Shown: positions 17,923-26,426, counted from the stretch's first letter. The stretch is 64,000 bases of DNA from Tepidiformaceae bacterium (GCA_958295975.1 OY282446.1:845289-909288), one strand, 5' to 3'. Numbers and translations: made by a program. The notes: a model not told the origin generated them from the letters alone.

Positions 17923-19023
17923 ATGCGCGCCACGCGCGTCCTCTGCGCCATGTCCGGCGGCGTCGACAGCGCCGCCGCCGCCGCCCTGCTGCTCGACCGC
18001 GGTTACGAGGTGGTGGGCCTCACCATGCGCCTCTGGACCGACGAGCGGCCCGACGCCCCCAGCGGCCAGCGGCGCTGCTGCGGCGTGGAGGACGTGGACG
18101 ACGCGCGCCGCGCCGCGGGCCAGCTCGGCATCCGCCACTACGTGCTCAACTTCGAGGACGCCTTCCGCGAGCGCGTGGTCGATCCCTTCGTGGCCGGCTA
18201 CGCGGCGGGGCGCACGCCCAACCCCTGCGTCCGCTGCAACGAGCACATCAAGTACCGCGCCCTGCTCGACCGCCTGCCCGCCTTCGGGGCCCGCTTCCTC
18301 GCCACCGGCCACTACGCGCGCGTGGAGCACGGCGCGGACGGCGCCCCCCACCGCCTGTTGCGCGGCGCGGACCCCGCCAAGGACCAGTCCTACGTGCTCT
18401 ACATGCTGGGGCAGGAACAGCTGGGGCGGCTGCTGCTGCCCGTGGGCGGGCTGCGCAAGGACGAGGTGCGGGCGGCGGCGCGGCGCGCGGGCCTCGACCT
18501 CGCGGAGAAGCGCGACAGCGTGGACCTCTGTTTCGTGCCCGACGGCGACTACCGCGCCTTCGTGGCCGGGCGCGTCGAGCCGCGCGCGGGCGAGCTGCGC
18601 GACCGCGACGGGACCGCGCTGGGCCGCCACGCGGGCGTGAGCGGCTTCACCGTGGGCCAGCGCAAGGGCCTCGGCGTGGCCCTCGGCGAGCGCCGCTACG
18701 TGACCGCCCTCGACGCCGCCGCCAACGTGGTGGTGGTGGGCGACGAGGAGGACCTGTTCGCGGACACGGTCGAGGCGGCGGAATTCTCCTGGGTGGCGGG
18801 CGCGCCGCCGGAGACGGGCGCGGCCATCGAGGCGAAGGCCCGCTACGGCGCGAAGGCCGCCCCCGCGCGCCTGCTGGAGGCCGCCGGAGAGCGCGCCGTC
18901 ATGCGCTTCGAGCGTCCCTGGCGCGCCCTCGCGCCCGGCCAGGCCGTCGTCGTCTATCGTGGCGACGAGGTGCTGGGCGGCGGCGTCATCGAGCGCGCCC
19001 ACCGTGAAGGGAGCGCGCCGTGA
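17923..19023 (+). CDS. mnmA: tRNA-specific 2-thiouridylase MnmA
   Basis: This 366-residue enzyme thiolates U34 of Lys, Glu and Gln tRNAs using ATP and a persulfide relay. The PP-loop AMSGGVDSAAAAALL is at residues 9-23. The first catalytic Cys lies in TPNPCVRCNEHIKY and the second in DSVDLCFVPDGDYR, and ATGHYARV and VGQRKGLGVALGERRYV are family-specific. ATG 17923 is preceded by TAGCAC. The stop overlaps the next gene's GTG by 4 bases. Confidence 0.96.
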   Translation: MRATRVLCAMSGGVDSAAAAALLLDRGYEVVGLTMRLWTDERPDAPSGQRRCCGVEDVDDARRAAGQLGIRHYVLNFEDAFRERVVDPFVAGYAAGRTPNPCVRCNEHIKYRALLDRLPAFGARFLATGHYARVEHGADGAPHRLLRGADPAKDQSYVLYMLGQEQLGRLLLPVGGLRKDEVRAAARRAGLDLAEKRDSVDLCFVPDGDYRAFVAGRVEPRAGELRDRDGTALGRHAGVSGFTVGQRKGLGVALGERRYVTALDAAANVVVVGDEEDLFADTVEAAEFSWVAGAPPETGAAIEAKARYGAKAAPARLLEAAGERAVMRFERPWRALAPGQAVVVYRGDEVLGGGVIERAHREGSAP

Positions 19024-20177
19024 GCGAGCGCATCTACCGACTCGACGGGGGCGAACCGCAGCCCCTCGAGGAAACCCCGTTCCGCCGCGAGGCGGACATC
19101 CAGTGGCTCATCGCCGCCCACCCCGAGGTGCTGGCGGGCGAGGCCATGACGCCCGATGCGCCGCGCCGCTGGCTGCTCGTGGGCGTCGAGGTGCCCGTGC
19201 CCGACAGCGCCGGGGGCGCCCGCTGGTCCCTCGACATCCTGCTGATCGATCAGGACGCCCGCCCCACGCTCGTCGAGGTCAAGCGCGGCTCGAACCCGGA
19301 GGTGCGGCGCGAGGTGCTGGGGCAGATGCTCGACTACGTGGCCCACGCCGAACGCTACTGGCCGGCGGAGATGCTGCGGGAGCGCTGCGAGGCGGCGCAC
19401 GCGGATCGCGAGGGCGGCTTCGAGGGCGCGCTCGCCGCCCTGCTCAATGAGGAGGAGCCCGACGCGGACAAATTCTGGGATAACGTCGACGCCAACCTCC
19501 GCGCCCCCAACCTGCGCCTGCTCTTCGCCGCCGACGGCATCCCCGACGAGCTGGCGCGCGTGGTCGAGTTCCTGAACGCGCAGATGGCGACGGTGGAGGT
19601 GCTGGCGGTGGACCTCCGGCGCTTTGAGGGCGAGGGCGCCGCCACGCTCGTTCCGCGCGTCATCGGGCGCGGGGACAAGGCGGCGCGCGCCCCCCGTTCC
19701 GGGGCGGTGAAGAGCCGCGACGAATGGCTCGCCGCCCTGCCGGAGGGCGCATTCCGCGAAACCGCGCGCACCCTGCTGGAGCGCGCCGTGGCGGCTGGCG
19801 CAAAGGTTGATCGGACTGACGGCGGGGCGCGCGAAGGCCTGCGCATCCGCGCGCCCTGTGCGCTTGGCCCGTCGTCGGTGATCGTCGCCTGGCTCTATCC
19901 GCCGCACGGATTGACCGGGGACGGGCTGCGCGACTTCTCGTTCGGCTCGACTTCGTACCCCAGGACGCTGACGCGCGCTTTCCCCGCCGAGGTTCTTGCC
20001 GCGCTGGACGACTACCTCAGGGAGTTCGAGGCCGACCCCTTCGAGAAGGGGAACGTGACGTCCGGGGATCCGCCCCGGCAGATCGGCTGGGCCGTCGGCC
20101 CCGAGGACGCCGCCGCCAACATCGACCTGCTGGCCGCGCGCGTGGAGGCCATCATCCGGCGGCTCGCGGCCCTCTAG
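19020..20177 (+). CDS. NucS-like PD-(D/E)XK nuclease-domain protein
   Basis: This 385-residue protein contains a restriction-endonuclease-like core near residues 60-100: RWSLDILLIDQDARPTLVEV followed by KRGSN, which fits the D...E-x-K pattern of NucS/DUF91 and related nucleases. Helices DADKFWDNVDANLRAPNLRLL and a C-terminal domain of unknown fold follow. It is translationally coupled to mnmA (GTGA overlap). Its stop shares CTAG with the convergent kinase gene. A role in mismatch or DNA-end processing is possible but not shown. Confidence 0.72.
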   Translation: MSERIYRLDGGEPQPLEETPFRREADIQWLIAAHPEVLAGEAMTPDAPRRWLLVGVEVPVPDSAGGARWSLDILLIDQDARPTLVEVKRGSNPEVRREVLGQMLDYVAHAERYWPAEMLRERCEAAHADREGGFEGALAALLNEEEPDADKFWDNVDANLRAPNLRLLFAADGIPDELARVVEFLNAQMATVEVLAVDLRRFEGEGAATLVPRVIGRGDKAARAPRSGAVKSRDEWLAALPEGAFRETARTLLERAVAAGAKVDRTDGGAREGLRIRAPCALGPSSVIVAWLYPPHGLTGDGLRDFSFGSTSYPRTLTRAFPAEVLAALDDYLREFEADPFEKGNVTSGDPPRQIGWAVGPEDAAANIDLLAARVEAIIRRLAAL

Positions 20178-21010
20178 CGCTGGCGGCTCGCCCTGCGCGA
20201 GCGCGCGAAGGCCTTGCGCGCGAACGGCTCCACCTCGTCCTTCGGGCTGGGGTCGGGGTCGATCAGGTGGTCGCAGGCGCGCACCGCCGTCCAGCGCCAG
20301 AGGCGGGCCTCGTCCAGCGCGCGCAGGCTGCGGTAGCCGCGCAGGTAGAGGGCGGCGGCGAGCGGGCGGAAGAAGCGCGTGAAGACGCGCAGTGCGGGCT
20401 GGGGGTTGATGGGCTCGCCCAGCAGGATGAGGGAGAGGGTGCGCGCCACGTCGCCCTCGATCGGGCCCGCCGACGCCAGCCCCCAGTCGATGACCACGCG
20501 CCGCCCGCCGCGTTCCCGCAGGATGTTCCCCGGGTGGAAGTCGCCGTGGCAGAGGCGGTCGCCCGCGGGCAGCTCGGCCAGCGCGCGCTCCACGGCGGGG
20601 CGCAGGGGCGGCGGCGTCTCCACCTGCGTCAGCCGCTCGCGCACGTGCTCGTGCAGCGGCGCCAGCCCGGCGGGGGCGGGGATGGCGTGCAGGCGGGCGT
20701 GCAGCCGCCCCGTCTCCCAGGCCTCGCGCGGCATCGTCCAGGGCAGGCGCCCCACGCGGTCGAGCAGGTTCTCGCCGTCGATGCGCTCGAAGAGGTCGCC
20801 CGCGCGCCCGTACGCGTTCAGGGGCTCGCCCATGCGGGGGGCGGGGATGCCCGCGGCGATGGCGGCGTCGATGGCGATGTGCTCGGCCTCCACGCCGCGT
20901 TCCAGCCCCTCGCGGAAGAGGCGCAGCACGCGGCCCTCGCCCCAGGCGAGGATTTCGGCCTCGTAGCCCTCGCCCACCTTCTCCGGGCGCTCCGCGTCGG
21001 GGGCGTTCAT
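20174..21010 (-). CDS. APH/choline kinase family phosphotransferase
   Basis: This 278-residue kinase-fold protein has the catalytic loop LCHGDFHPGNIL (Brenner motif HxDxxxxN) and the metal-binding VVIDWG. The N-terminal lobe contains EGYEAEILAWGEGRVLRLFR. It belongs to the aminoglycoside phosphotransferase superfamily, whose members also phosphorylate sugars, homoserine or choline; a resistance role should not be assumed. ATG 21010 overlaps the cca stop by 4 bases, making a two-gene operon. Confidence 0.88.
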   Translation of the reverse strand: MNAPDAERPEKVGEGYEAEILAWGEGRVLRLFREGLERGVEAEHIAIDAAIAAGIPAPRMGEPLNAYGRAGDLFERIDGENLLDRVGRLPWTMPREAWETGRLHARLHAIPAPAGLAPLHEHVRERLTQVETPPPLRPAVERALAELPAGDRLCHGDFHPGNILRERGGRRVVIDWGLASAGPIEGDVARTLSLILLGEPINPQPALRVFTRFFRPLAAALYLRGYRSLRALDEARLWRWTAVRACDHLIDPDPSPKDEVEPFARKAFARSRRASRQR

Positions 21011-22368
21011 GGCCGCGCGCCGCCCATGCGGCGGGCCACGGCGGCGGCGCCATCCTTGTCCCCGGGGGCCAGCTCGCCGTCGAGCACGAGCGTGCTCAGG
21101 CGCTCCTTGACGCGCGCGATCCAGGGCCCCGGCGGGCGTTCGAGCAGGGCCATGAGCTCGCGCCCGTCGAGCGGGCTTTCCGCGCGCAGGAGCGCGGCCT
21201 CCTCCGCCTCCGCGCGCGCGCAGGCGGCCTCGAGGCGGTCGTGGTAGGCGCGGTCGTCGTAGGTGTGGCTGGCGTTGTCCGCGCGCTTGAGCGCGAGCAG
21301 GTCGCGCCAGCGGCCCTCGAGGCGGCGCATGAAGCGGCGCACGAGGCGGCCGTCGTCGGGGTCGGGGCGGTCCATGTGGCGGCGCACGAGCAGGGCCAGC
21401 AGCTCGCCCTCGCGCGCGCCCAGCCGCAGCCGCGCGGTGAGGGCGGCGGCCAGCTCCGCCCCCACGATCTCGTGGCGGTAGAAGCCCCACTCGCCGTTCG
21501 GCTTCACGTGGCGCACGGCGGGCTTGCCCAGGTCGTGCAGCAGGGCGGCCCAGCGGCGGAAGGAGCGCCGCCCGTCCGCGCCGTCCGCGGCGATGGCCGC
21601 CACCGTGGCCGTCGTGTGCCCCCACACGTCGAAGCGGTGGAAGCGGTTCTGCGCGCAGCCGGGCATGGCGGCCAGCTCGGGCAGGACGAGCGGGAGCGCG
21701 CCCGTCTCGCGCAGCGCCTCCAGCCCCTCGGCGGGATGGTCGCCGCCCAGCAGGCGGTCGAGCTCGGCGGTCACGCGCTCCTGCGAGAGCGTCCCCAGCA
21801 GGTCCGCCGAGTCCGCCATGGCCGCGCGCGTGTCCGCCTCGATGGCGAAGCCGAGCTGGCTCACGAAGCGCACGCCGCGCAGGACGCGCAGGGGGTCCTC
21901 GGCGAAGCGCGCGCGCGGGTCGCCCACGGCGCGCAGGATGCCGCGTTCGAGGTCGGCGCGCCCCCCGAAGGGATCGCGCAGCTCGCCCGTGACCGTGTGC
22001 TCGGCCAGGGCGTTGACGGTGAAATCGCGCCGCGCGAGGTCCTCGTCGATGGAGCGCCCGAAGGTCACCTGCGGCCAGCGGCTGCCCGCCGCGTAGCTCT
22101 CGCCGCGGAAGGTCGTGATCTCGGCCCAGCCCTCGGCGAGGCGCACGCCCGTGGTGCCGTAGCGCTGGCCCACGGCGTTCACGGTCGCGCCCAGCGCGCG
22201 CGCGATGCGCTCCACCTCATCGGGCGCGGCGTCGGTGGCGAAGTCTGCGTCGGCGCTGGCGGGGGCGGTTGCGCCGCGCAGGCGGTCGCGCAGCTCGCCG
22301 CCCGCCAGCCACAGCTCGTGGCCGGCGCCGTCGAAGGCATCGACGAGCGCCTGTCGCGCGGGCGTCAT
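21007..22368 (-). CDS. cca: CCA tRNA nucleotidyltransferase / poly(A) polymerase-type with HD domain
   Basis: This 453-residue class II nucleotidyltransferase has the head motif LAGGELRDRLRG and catalytic acidic pair SADADFATDA near residue 40. RDFTVNALAEH, the DPFGGRADLERGILRAVGDP segment and DPLRVLRGVRFVSQL are characteristic. A C-terminal HD phosphohydrolase region shows LLHDLGKP and HE. It adds or repairs the tRNA 3' CCA. ATG 22368 is 6 bases from a TACAAT -10 box. Confidence 0.93.
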   Translation of the reverse strand: MTPARQALVDAFDGAGHELWLAGGELRDRLRGATAPASADADFATDAAPDEVERIARALGATVNAVGQRYGTTGVRLAEGWAEITTFRGESYAAGSRWPQVTFGRSIDEDLARRDFTVNALAEHTVTGELRDPFGGRADLERGILRAVGDPRARFAEDPLRVLRGVRFVSQLGFAIEADTRAAMADSADLLGTLSQERVTAELDRLLGGDHPAEGLEALRETGALPLVLPELAAMPGCAQNRFHRFDVWGHTTATVAAIAADGADGRRSFRRWAALLHDLGKPAVRHVKPNGEWGFYRHEIVGAELAAALTARLRLGAREGELLALLVRRHMDRPDPDDGRLVRRFMRRLEGRWRDLLALKRADNASHTYDDRAYHDRLEAACARAEAEEAALLRAESPLDGRELMALLERPPGPWIARVKERLSTLVLDGELAPGDKDGAAAVARRMGGARP

Positions 22369-22374
22369 GCGCCG

Positions 22375-22380
22375 ATTGTA
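22375..22380 (-). promoter_or_regulatory. -10 element, leaderless promoter of cca
   Basis: TACAAT on the minus strand ends 6 bases before the cca ATG. Confidence 0.55.
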
Positions 22381-22405
22381 GAAGAGCGAGCGGCTGGGGG
22401 GCGGT

Positions 22406-22434
22406 TTGCCTTGCGAACGGTATGGCCGTACACT
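22406..22434 (+). promoter_or_regulatory. Promoter of higBA
   Basis: This is the best two-box promoter in the window: TTGCCT (22406-22411), a 17-bp spacer and TACACT (22429-22434), followed 7 bases later by the higB GTG. Transcription should start at the start codon. Confidence 0.6.
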
Positions 22435-22441
22435 CCAGCGC

Positions 22442-22732
22442 GTGGACGTTTACTCCATCCGCCACCGCGGGCTGCGCCGCCTGATCGAGAATGACAACCC
22501 TCAGTTCCTGCGGCCCGACCTTGTTGACCGGGTGCGGAAGATCGTGGCGGCGCTCGTTCTGGCGAAGGAAATGGACGACTTCCGCGCTGCGGCCTCGCCC
22601 GGCTGGCGCGTTCACCAGCTTGTGGGTGAGCGGCAAGGCGAATGGAGTGTTTCGGTATCGGGGAACTGGCGAATCACGTTTGTGGAAGAGGACAGCGGCG
22701 TCGCCCAACTCAACCTGGAGGACTACCACTGA
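22442..22732 (+). CDS. higB: HigB-type toxin (RelE superfamily mRNA interferase)
   Basis: This 96-residue protein matches the HigB/plasmid-maintenance killer family: SIRHRGLRRLIE, then GWRVHQLVGERQGEWSVSVS, and the C-terminal WRITFVEEDSG...LNLEDYH. Such toxins cleave mRNA on the ribosome. Placement of the toxin before its antitoxin is the usual higBA order. GTG 22442 is fixed by a leaderless promoter. The stop overlaps the higA ATG by one base (TGATG). Confidence 0.92.
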   Translation: MDVYSIRHRGLRRLIENDNPQFLRPDLVDRVRKIVAALVLAKEMDDFRAAASPGWRVHQLVGERQGEWSVSVSGNWRITFVEEDSGVAQLNLEDYH

Positions 22733-23064
22733 TGGCTACCCTGGCCCCCGTGAAAGTGAACATGACGCCGCCCCATCCGGGCGACTTCATCCGCACGGAG
22801 CTGCTTGAGGAGCTGGGCATCAGCGTGACGCGCGCGGCGGAGATTCTGGGCGTGCGGCGCGCGACGCTCTCCGCCCTGCTGAACGGCAGGGCCGCGCTCT
22901 CGCCCGAAATGGCGCTGCGCGTGGAGAAGGCGTTCGGCCTCGGCATGGACATCATGCTGCGGATGCAGGCCTGGCACGACGCCGTGCGGATGCGCGCGCG
23001 CGCGGACGAGATCGCGGTCGAGCGCTACGAGCCCGAGGCCGCTCACTCCACCACCAGCGTGTAG
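22732..23064 (+). CDS. higA: HigA-type antitoxin
   Basis: This 110-residue HTH protein has the HigA signature NMTPPHPGDFIRTELLEELG, the helix-turn-helix TRAAEILGVRRATLSALLNG and the downstream RVEKAFGLGMDIMLRMQAWHD. It neutralises HigB and probably represses the higBA promoter. The C-terminus overlaps the end of the convergent cupredoxin gene by 22 bases. Confidence 0.93.
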   Translation: MATLAPVKVNMTPPHPGDFIRTELLEELGISVTRAAEILGVRRATLSALLNGRAALSPEMALRVEKAFGLGMDIMLRMQAWHDAVRMRARADEIAVERYEPEAAHSTTSV

Positions 23065-23540
23065 TACATGCCGCCCTCGTAGTGGCCCGCGATGTCGCAG
23101 TAGAGCACGTAGCGGCCCGGCGGCAGGTGGAAGGTGCGCGCGCCCGCCTCGCCCGGCGCGACCGCCTCCACGCTCCCCACGACCTCGCCCGCGCGCTCCA
23201 GCTCGCGCCGCAGGGCGGGCGCGGCGGCATCGCCGTCGGGGGCGCGCAGCAGCACGAAGTCGTGCGCCACGCCGTCGGCGTTGGAGAGCTCGAAGCGCAG
23301 CTCGCCGCTGGCCACGGCGGGCAGTTCGCCGCCCGCGGAGGCGCCCAGCCGCCACGCGCCGAGCGCGAGCACGTTGCCCGCGGCGTCGGTGACGCGCAGG
23401 TCGCCGTGGGCGTGCGTGTGGGCGTGGAAGCCGACGACGGCCACGGCGGCGGCCACGGCCAGCGCGAGCCCGCCGGAGACGAGCAGCCGTCGCGTGGGTC
23501 GGAAGCGCATGGGGCCGCGCGACGGGAGCAGCAGGGCCAT
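23043..23540 (-). CDS. Secreted cupredoxin-like (plastocyanin-type) protein
   Basis: This 165-residue exported protein has an N-terminal hydrophobic helix (residues 18-36) and a His-rich HAHTHAHG just after it. The C-terminal PPGRYVLYCDIAGHYEGGMY holds the Cys-x4-His-x4-Met arrangement of type I copper sites, and VAHDF provides the second His. It probably binds copper and transfers electrons outside the membrane. ATG 23540 overlaps the stop of the restriction gene (TAATG). An in-frame ATG at 23510 would give a more standard signal peptide. Confidence 0.82.
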   Translation of the reverse strand: MALLLPSRGPMRFRPTRRLLVSGGLALAVAAAVAVVGFHAHTHAHGDLRVTDAAGNVLALGAWRLGASAGGELPAVASGELRFELSNADGVAHDFVLLRAPDGDAAAPALRRELERAGEVVGSVEAVAPGEAGARTFHLPPGRYVLYCDIAGHYEGGMYYTLVVE

Positions 23541-24124
23541 TACCCCGTCCCGAACTCCGTTCCCGTCAACGGCAGAATCGGCTTCACTGCAGTCAGACCC
23601 GCCCCTTTCATGCGCTCGACGAACGAATCAAATTCATCTCGATCTGCCAGATAGATTTCATCGATACCAGTAACTGTCCCATCGTCGATTCCTCGACGAC
23701 GAAGATTGGCTTCTTTCTCATGGAGTGTGATGAGGTATGATTCCGCCTTAGGGTACTTCAACTTCAGAAGCCTTCCTTCCAGCTCGGCTTGCTTCCATCG
23801 CTCGCGGAGACTGGTCTTACAGGAAATAATAATCGGGGAACCACTTTCAGTCCAGGACGCCAAATCGTAAGTATCATGCTCCAAACCGTAGAAGCGAGAC
23901 TGGAAATAGAGCGGACCAACCCCGAAATGAACCAAGCATTCACACACGATGAATTCAAACATTTTTCCATTCAAATTATTGCTCCTAGTGGTCTGTTCAT
24001 AGATTTCCCAGAATTTTTTGACCAGTTCATGAGGCGTCATCTGCCTCTCGACCATCTCAAGGATAGAGCGATACTTCGACCCAGAGGAATGTTTCTTAGT
24101 GATCTCGCTAATCCTGGATTCCAT
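23540..24124 (-). CDS. Predicted type II restriction endonuclease
   Basis: This 194-residue low-GC gene lies directly after two DNA methyltransferases. A PD-(D/E)XK-type centre is suggested by the acidic HDTYDLASW and by the segment PIIISCKTSLRERWKQAELE; the KTSLRERWKQ element recurs in several type II endonucleases. It overlaps the methyltransferase gene by 17 bases. Its recognition sequence cannot be read from the protein. AT-rich composition unlike the flanks indicates recent transfer. Confidence 0.7.
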   Translation of the reverse strand: MESRISEITKKHSSGSKYRSILEMVERQMTPHELVKKFWEIYEQTTRSNNLNGKMFEFIVCECLVHFGVGPLYFQSRFYGLEHDTYDLASWTESGSPIIISCKTSLRERWKQAELEGRLLKLKYPKAESYLITLHEKEANLRRRGIDDGTVTGIDEIYLADRDEFDSFVERMKGAGLTAVKPILPLTGTEFGTG

Positions 24125-24935
24125 TCCTCATTCCCCTTTCGTTGGCAAGACGTTTTTCGAACATACCCTTATATTCTTCAGTTTTGTCGTTCAGATAGTA
24201 AGAGTATCCGAGTCGCTCCGCTGCAATCCCAATAGTTCCGCTACCTGCGAACGGATCCAGAACCACACCATCGATCAATTTGACCATTCTTTCTGCAAGC
24301 GCAAGAGGAAACGGGGCAGGATGAGGGTTACCTGTTTCAAATTTGATGTGCCAAACGTCACCCCACTTTCTCATTTCCGACAAATACTGCTGTGGAATCC
24401 TCCATTTCTTTCCCGCGATGATGTAAATCAATTCATAAATAGGCGGGAGTATAGTAGGGTGCTTTCCGCCTTGATTATTGCTAGATCCACGATTCCAGAT
24501 AACCGTCTGCCGGATAGGGAAATCTTTAACGATTTTCTCGCGTCGATCTTCATTGAGATTTTTGATGCTCCGTCCAATATTGTACAGAATGACGCCATCC
24601 TCTCCGACCAACCTCTGGGCCTCCCTCAAAAAACGCCTTTGCCATCGAATGTATTTCTCCGGAGGGAGGTCATCGTCAAATTCAGCATAATTTGCCGCCA
24701 TCAGTTTACTATTCGGCCAGTTCGACTTGTGCCCCCCACGATTACGGAAAGCCTTGTTGTAGGGGGGAGAAGTCGCGATACCGTCAACCGATCCTTTCGG
24801 GAGGGATCGCATGAATTGGATCGCATCGCCAACGTGGTAGGTGTTCATCTCGGGGATGACACGCACCAACCACTTCTTGGGGGTCTCATCGACCTCGAGC
24901 AGCATGGGGCGAAAACCGAGCCGGCTCTCCTTCAT
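24108..24935 (-). CDS. DNA methyltransferase (N4-cytosine/N6-adenine, beta class), low GC
   Basis: This 275-residue methyltransferase has the catalytic motif IV as ATSPPYNKAF near residue 58 and the SAM-binding motif I late in the chain as VVLDPFAGSGTIGIAAERLG. This order (IV before I) defines the beta class. ATG 24935 overlaps the stop of the next methyltransferase by 4 bases; a shorter start at 24848 is possible. Its composition is AT-rich like the endonuclease. Confidence 0.9.
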   Translation of the reverse strand: MKESRLGFRPMLLEVDETPKKWLVRVIPEMNTYHVGDAIQFMRSLPKGSVDGIATSPPYNKAFRNRGGHKSNWPNSKLMAANYAEFDDDLPPEKYIRWQRRFLREAQRLVGEDGVILYNIGRSIKNLNEDRREKIVKDFPIRQTVIWNRGSSNNQGGKHPTILPPIYELIYIIAGKKWRIPQQYLSEMRKWGDVWHIKFETGNPHPAPFPLALAERMVKLIDGVVLDPFAGSGTIGIAAERLGYSYYLNDKTEEYKGMFEKRLANERGMRNGIQD

Positions 24936-25786
24936 CGGGACGGCTCCAACGCAAGCGAGATCTGGCGGCGACCATTGTGCGTCTGCTCAATGCGCGCCTT
25001 CGCCAGCTCCACGTACTCCGCCGACTTCTCGACGCCGATCCACTCCAGGCCCAGCTGCTCGGCGGCGATGGCGGTGGTGCCGCTGCCGAGGAAGGGGTCG
25101 AGCACGGGGCCCGCGCCCACGGCCTCGATGCAGCGCGCCGCCAGTTCCACGGGGAAGGGCGCGGGGTGCGGGTTGCCGCTCGTCTGCGGAATCCTCCAGA
25201 CGTCGCCGAGGCCGCGCGCCCCGCTCGTCAGGCGCGTCTCACGGCTGCCGGGGATGTAGTAGACGACCTCGTAGGTGGGCAGGAAGTAGCCGGGGTTGTG
25301 GTTGAAGCCGCCAGCGCGCTGCCAGACGATGATCTGGCGCACGCCGAAGCCGTCCGTGATCTCGTCGCCGAGGCGCTGCAGCAGGCCGCCCTGCACGCGC
25401 CACTTGTGGTTGTAGAAGACGGCGCCGTCGGGATGGACGAGGCGCGTCATCTCCGCCAGACACTGGCGCTGCCACGCGACGTACTCGTCGTGGGGCATGG
25501 CGTCGCCGTGGCCGTCGTAGCCGTCCTGCAGGGCGGCGTTGGGCCACTTGCCGCCGCGCCCGTCCCTGAGGCCGTTGCCGGTGCTGTTGCGGATGTTGTA
25601 GGGCGGCGAGGTGACGACCACGCGCACGGACGCGGCGTCCAGGGCGCGCATCACGTCAAGGCAGTCGCCGTGGTGGAGGAGGCCGCGGGAGACCTGGGCC
25701 GCGGCTGGCGGCTGGCGGCTGGCCCCGTCCGTCACTTTACGCGAAGGCCCGGCATCGGGATAGCGCGCCGCATCCGGTCCCGCCAT
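24932..25786 (-). CDS. DNA methyltransferase (beta class), GC-rich paralogue
   Basis: This 284-residue methyltransferase has VVVTSPPYNIRNSTGNG near residue 60 and VLDPFLGSGTTAIAAEQLGL near the C-terminus. It is clearly related to the downstream enzyme (both contain GNPHPAPFP before motif I) but is GC-rich. It is the first gene of the restriction operon, with TAGGCT 6 bases before ATG 25786. Two methyltransferases often accompany an endonuclease with an asymmetric site, one per strand. Confidence 0.92.
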   Translation of the reverse strand: MAGPDAARYPDAGPSRKVTDGASRQPPAAAQVSRGLLHHGDCLDVMRALDAASVRVVVTSPPYNIRNSTGNGLRDGRGGKWPNAALQDGYDGHGDAMPHDEYVAWQRQCLAEMTRLVHPDGAVFYNHKWRVQGGLLQRLGDEITDGFGVRQIIVWQRAGGFNHNPGYFLPTYEVVYYIPGSRETRLTSGARGLGDVWRIPQTSGNPHPAPFPVELAARCIEAVGAGPVLDPFLGSGTTAIAAEQLGLEWIGVEKSAEYVELAKARIEQTHNGRRQISLALEPSR

Positions 25787-25792
25787 GCGCGC

Positions 25793-25798
25793 AGCCTA
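25793..25798 (-). promoter_or_regulatory. -10 element, leaderless promoter of the restriction operon
   Basis: TAGGCT on the minus strand ends 6 bases before ATG 25786. Confidence 0.5.
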
Positions 25799-25838
25799 CC
25801 GCCCCGGCCCCGCGCCGGGAAGCGCCAGGGCGGCGTGG

Positions 25839-25844
25839 TAGCAT
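25839..25844 (+). promoter_or_regulatory. -10 element, leaderless promoter of the RHH antitoxin
   Basis: TAGCAT ends 6 bases before ATG 25851. The same box precedes the partial duplicate gene at 26468. Confidence 0.5.
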
Positions 25845-25850
25845 GGCGGC

Positions 25851-26093
25851 ATGAAGCTGAGCATCTCGCTGCCGGACAAGGATGTCGCGTACATCGACCG
25901 CCACCTCGCGGATCACGACGAGCCGTCCCGCTCGGCGGTCATCCGCAAGGCCATCGAGCGGCTGCGCTCCGAGGAGTTGCGCGAGGCCTATGGCGAGCTC
26001 TGCAAGGAGTGGGGCACGGAGGACGACCTGCTCTGGGAGACGACCGTGGGCGACGGCATTGAGGACGAAGAGTGGCCCAATGCGCCGCGGTGA
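25851..26093 (+). CDS. Ribbon-helix-helix antitoxin (MazE/ParD-like)
   Basis: This 80-residue protein starts with an RHH strand and helices, MKLSISLPDKDVAYIDRHLA then SRSAVIRKAIERLR. Its acidic tail (EDDLLWETTVGDGIEDEEW) is typical of the toxin-binding end of such antitoxins. It overlaps the start of a MazF-like gene by 14 bases. The tail is duplicated almost exactly in the ORF at 26468. Confidence 0.85.
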   Translation: MKLSISLPDKDVAYIDRHLADHDEPSRSAVIRKAIERLRSEELREAYGELCKEWGTEDDLLWETTVGDGIEDEEWPNAPR

Positions 26094-26426
26094 CATCGCC
26101 TGGACCCAGTTCGACCCGGCGCTGGGAACGGAGGCCGCGAAGCTGCGGCCCGCCGTGGTCGTGAGCAACGATACCTTCAACGCCCGCGTGACGGAGATCG
26201 GGCGAGGGCTCGTTACGGTCGTCCCGCTCCAAGCAGGATCGGTCGGCTTTACCCTTCCCAGGTGCTCATCCCCGAAGGCGCGACCGATCTGCCGCTGCTG
26301 TCCAAGGTGCAGGCGGAGCAGATTCGGGCGCTCTCCATCGAGCGCATCGCCGAGCCGATTGGGCGTATGCCGGACGACCTGATGGCGGCCATCGACGACG
26401 CCATCCGCATCCACCTGGCGCTCTGA
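26080..26426 (+). pseudogene. MazF-like toxin, frameshifted
   Basis: The N-terminus RRGDIAWTQFDPALGTEAAK and RPAVVVSNDTFNARV are typical of the MazF/PemK endoribonuclease family. After VTVVPLQ the frame shifts, and the family C-terminus (YPSQVLIPEGATDLPLLSK, then AEQIRALSIERI) continues in another frame to the stop at 26426. A single base is missing within 26230-26246. The toxin is therefore dead, or the base is a sequencing error. Confidence 0.8.

Noticed and set aside
20174-21010. Aminoglycoside resistance gene
   Set aside because: Only the general APH kinase fold is supported; it is cotranscribed with cca and nothing indicates an antibiotic substrate.
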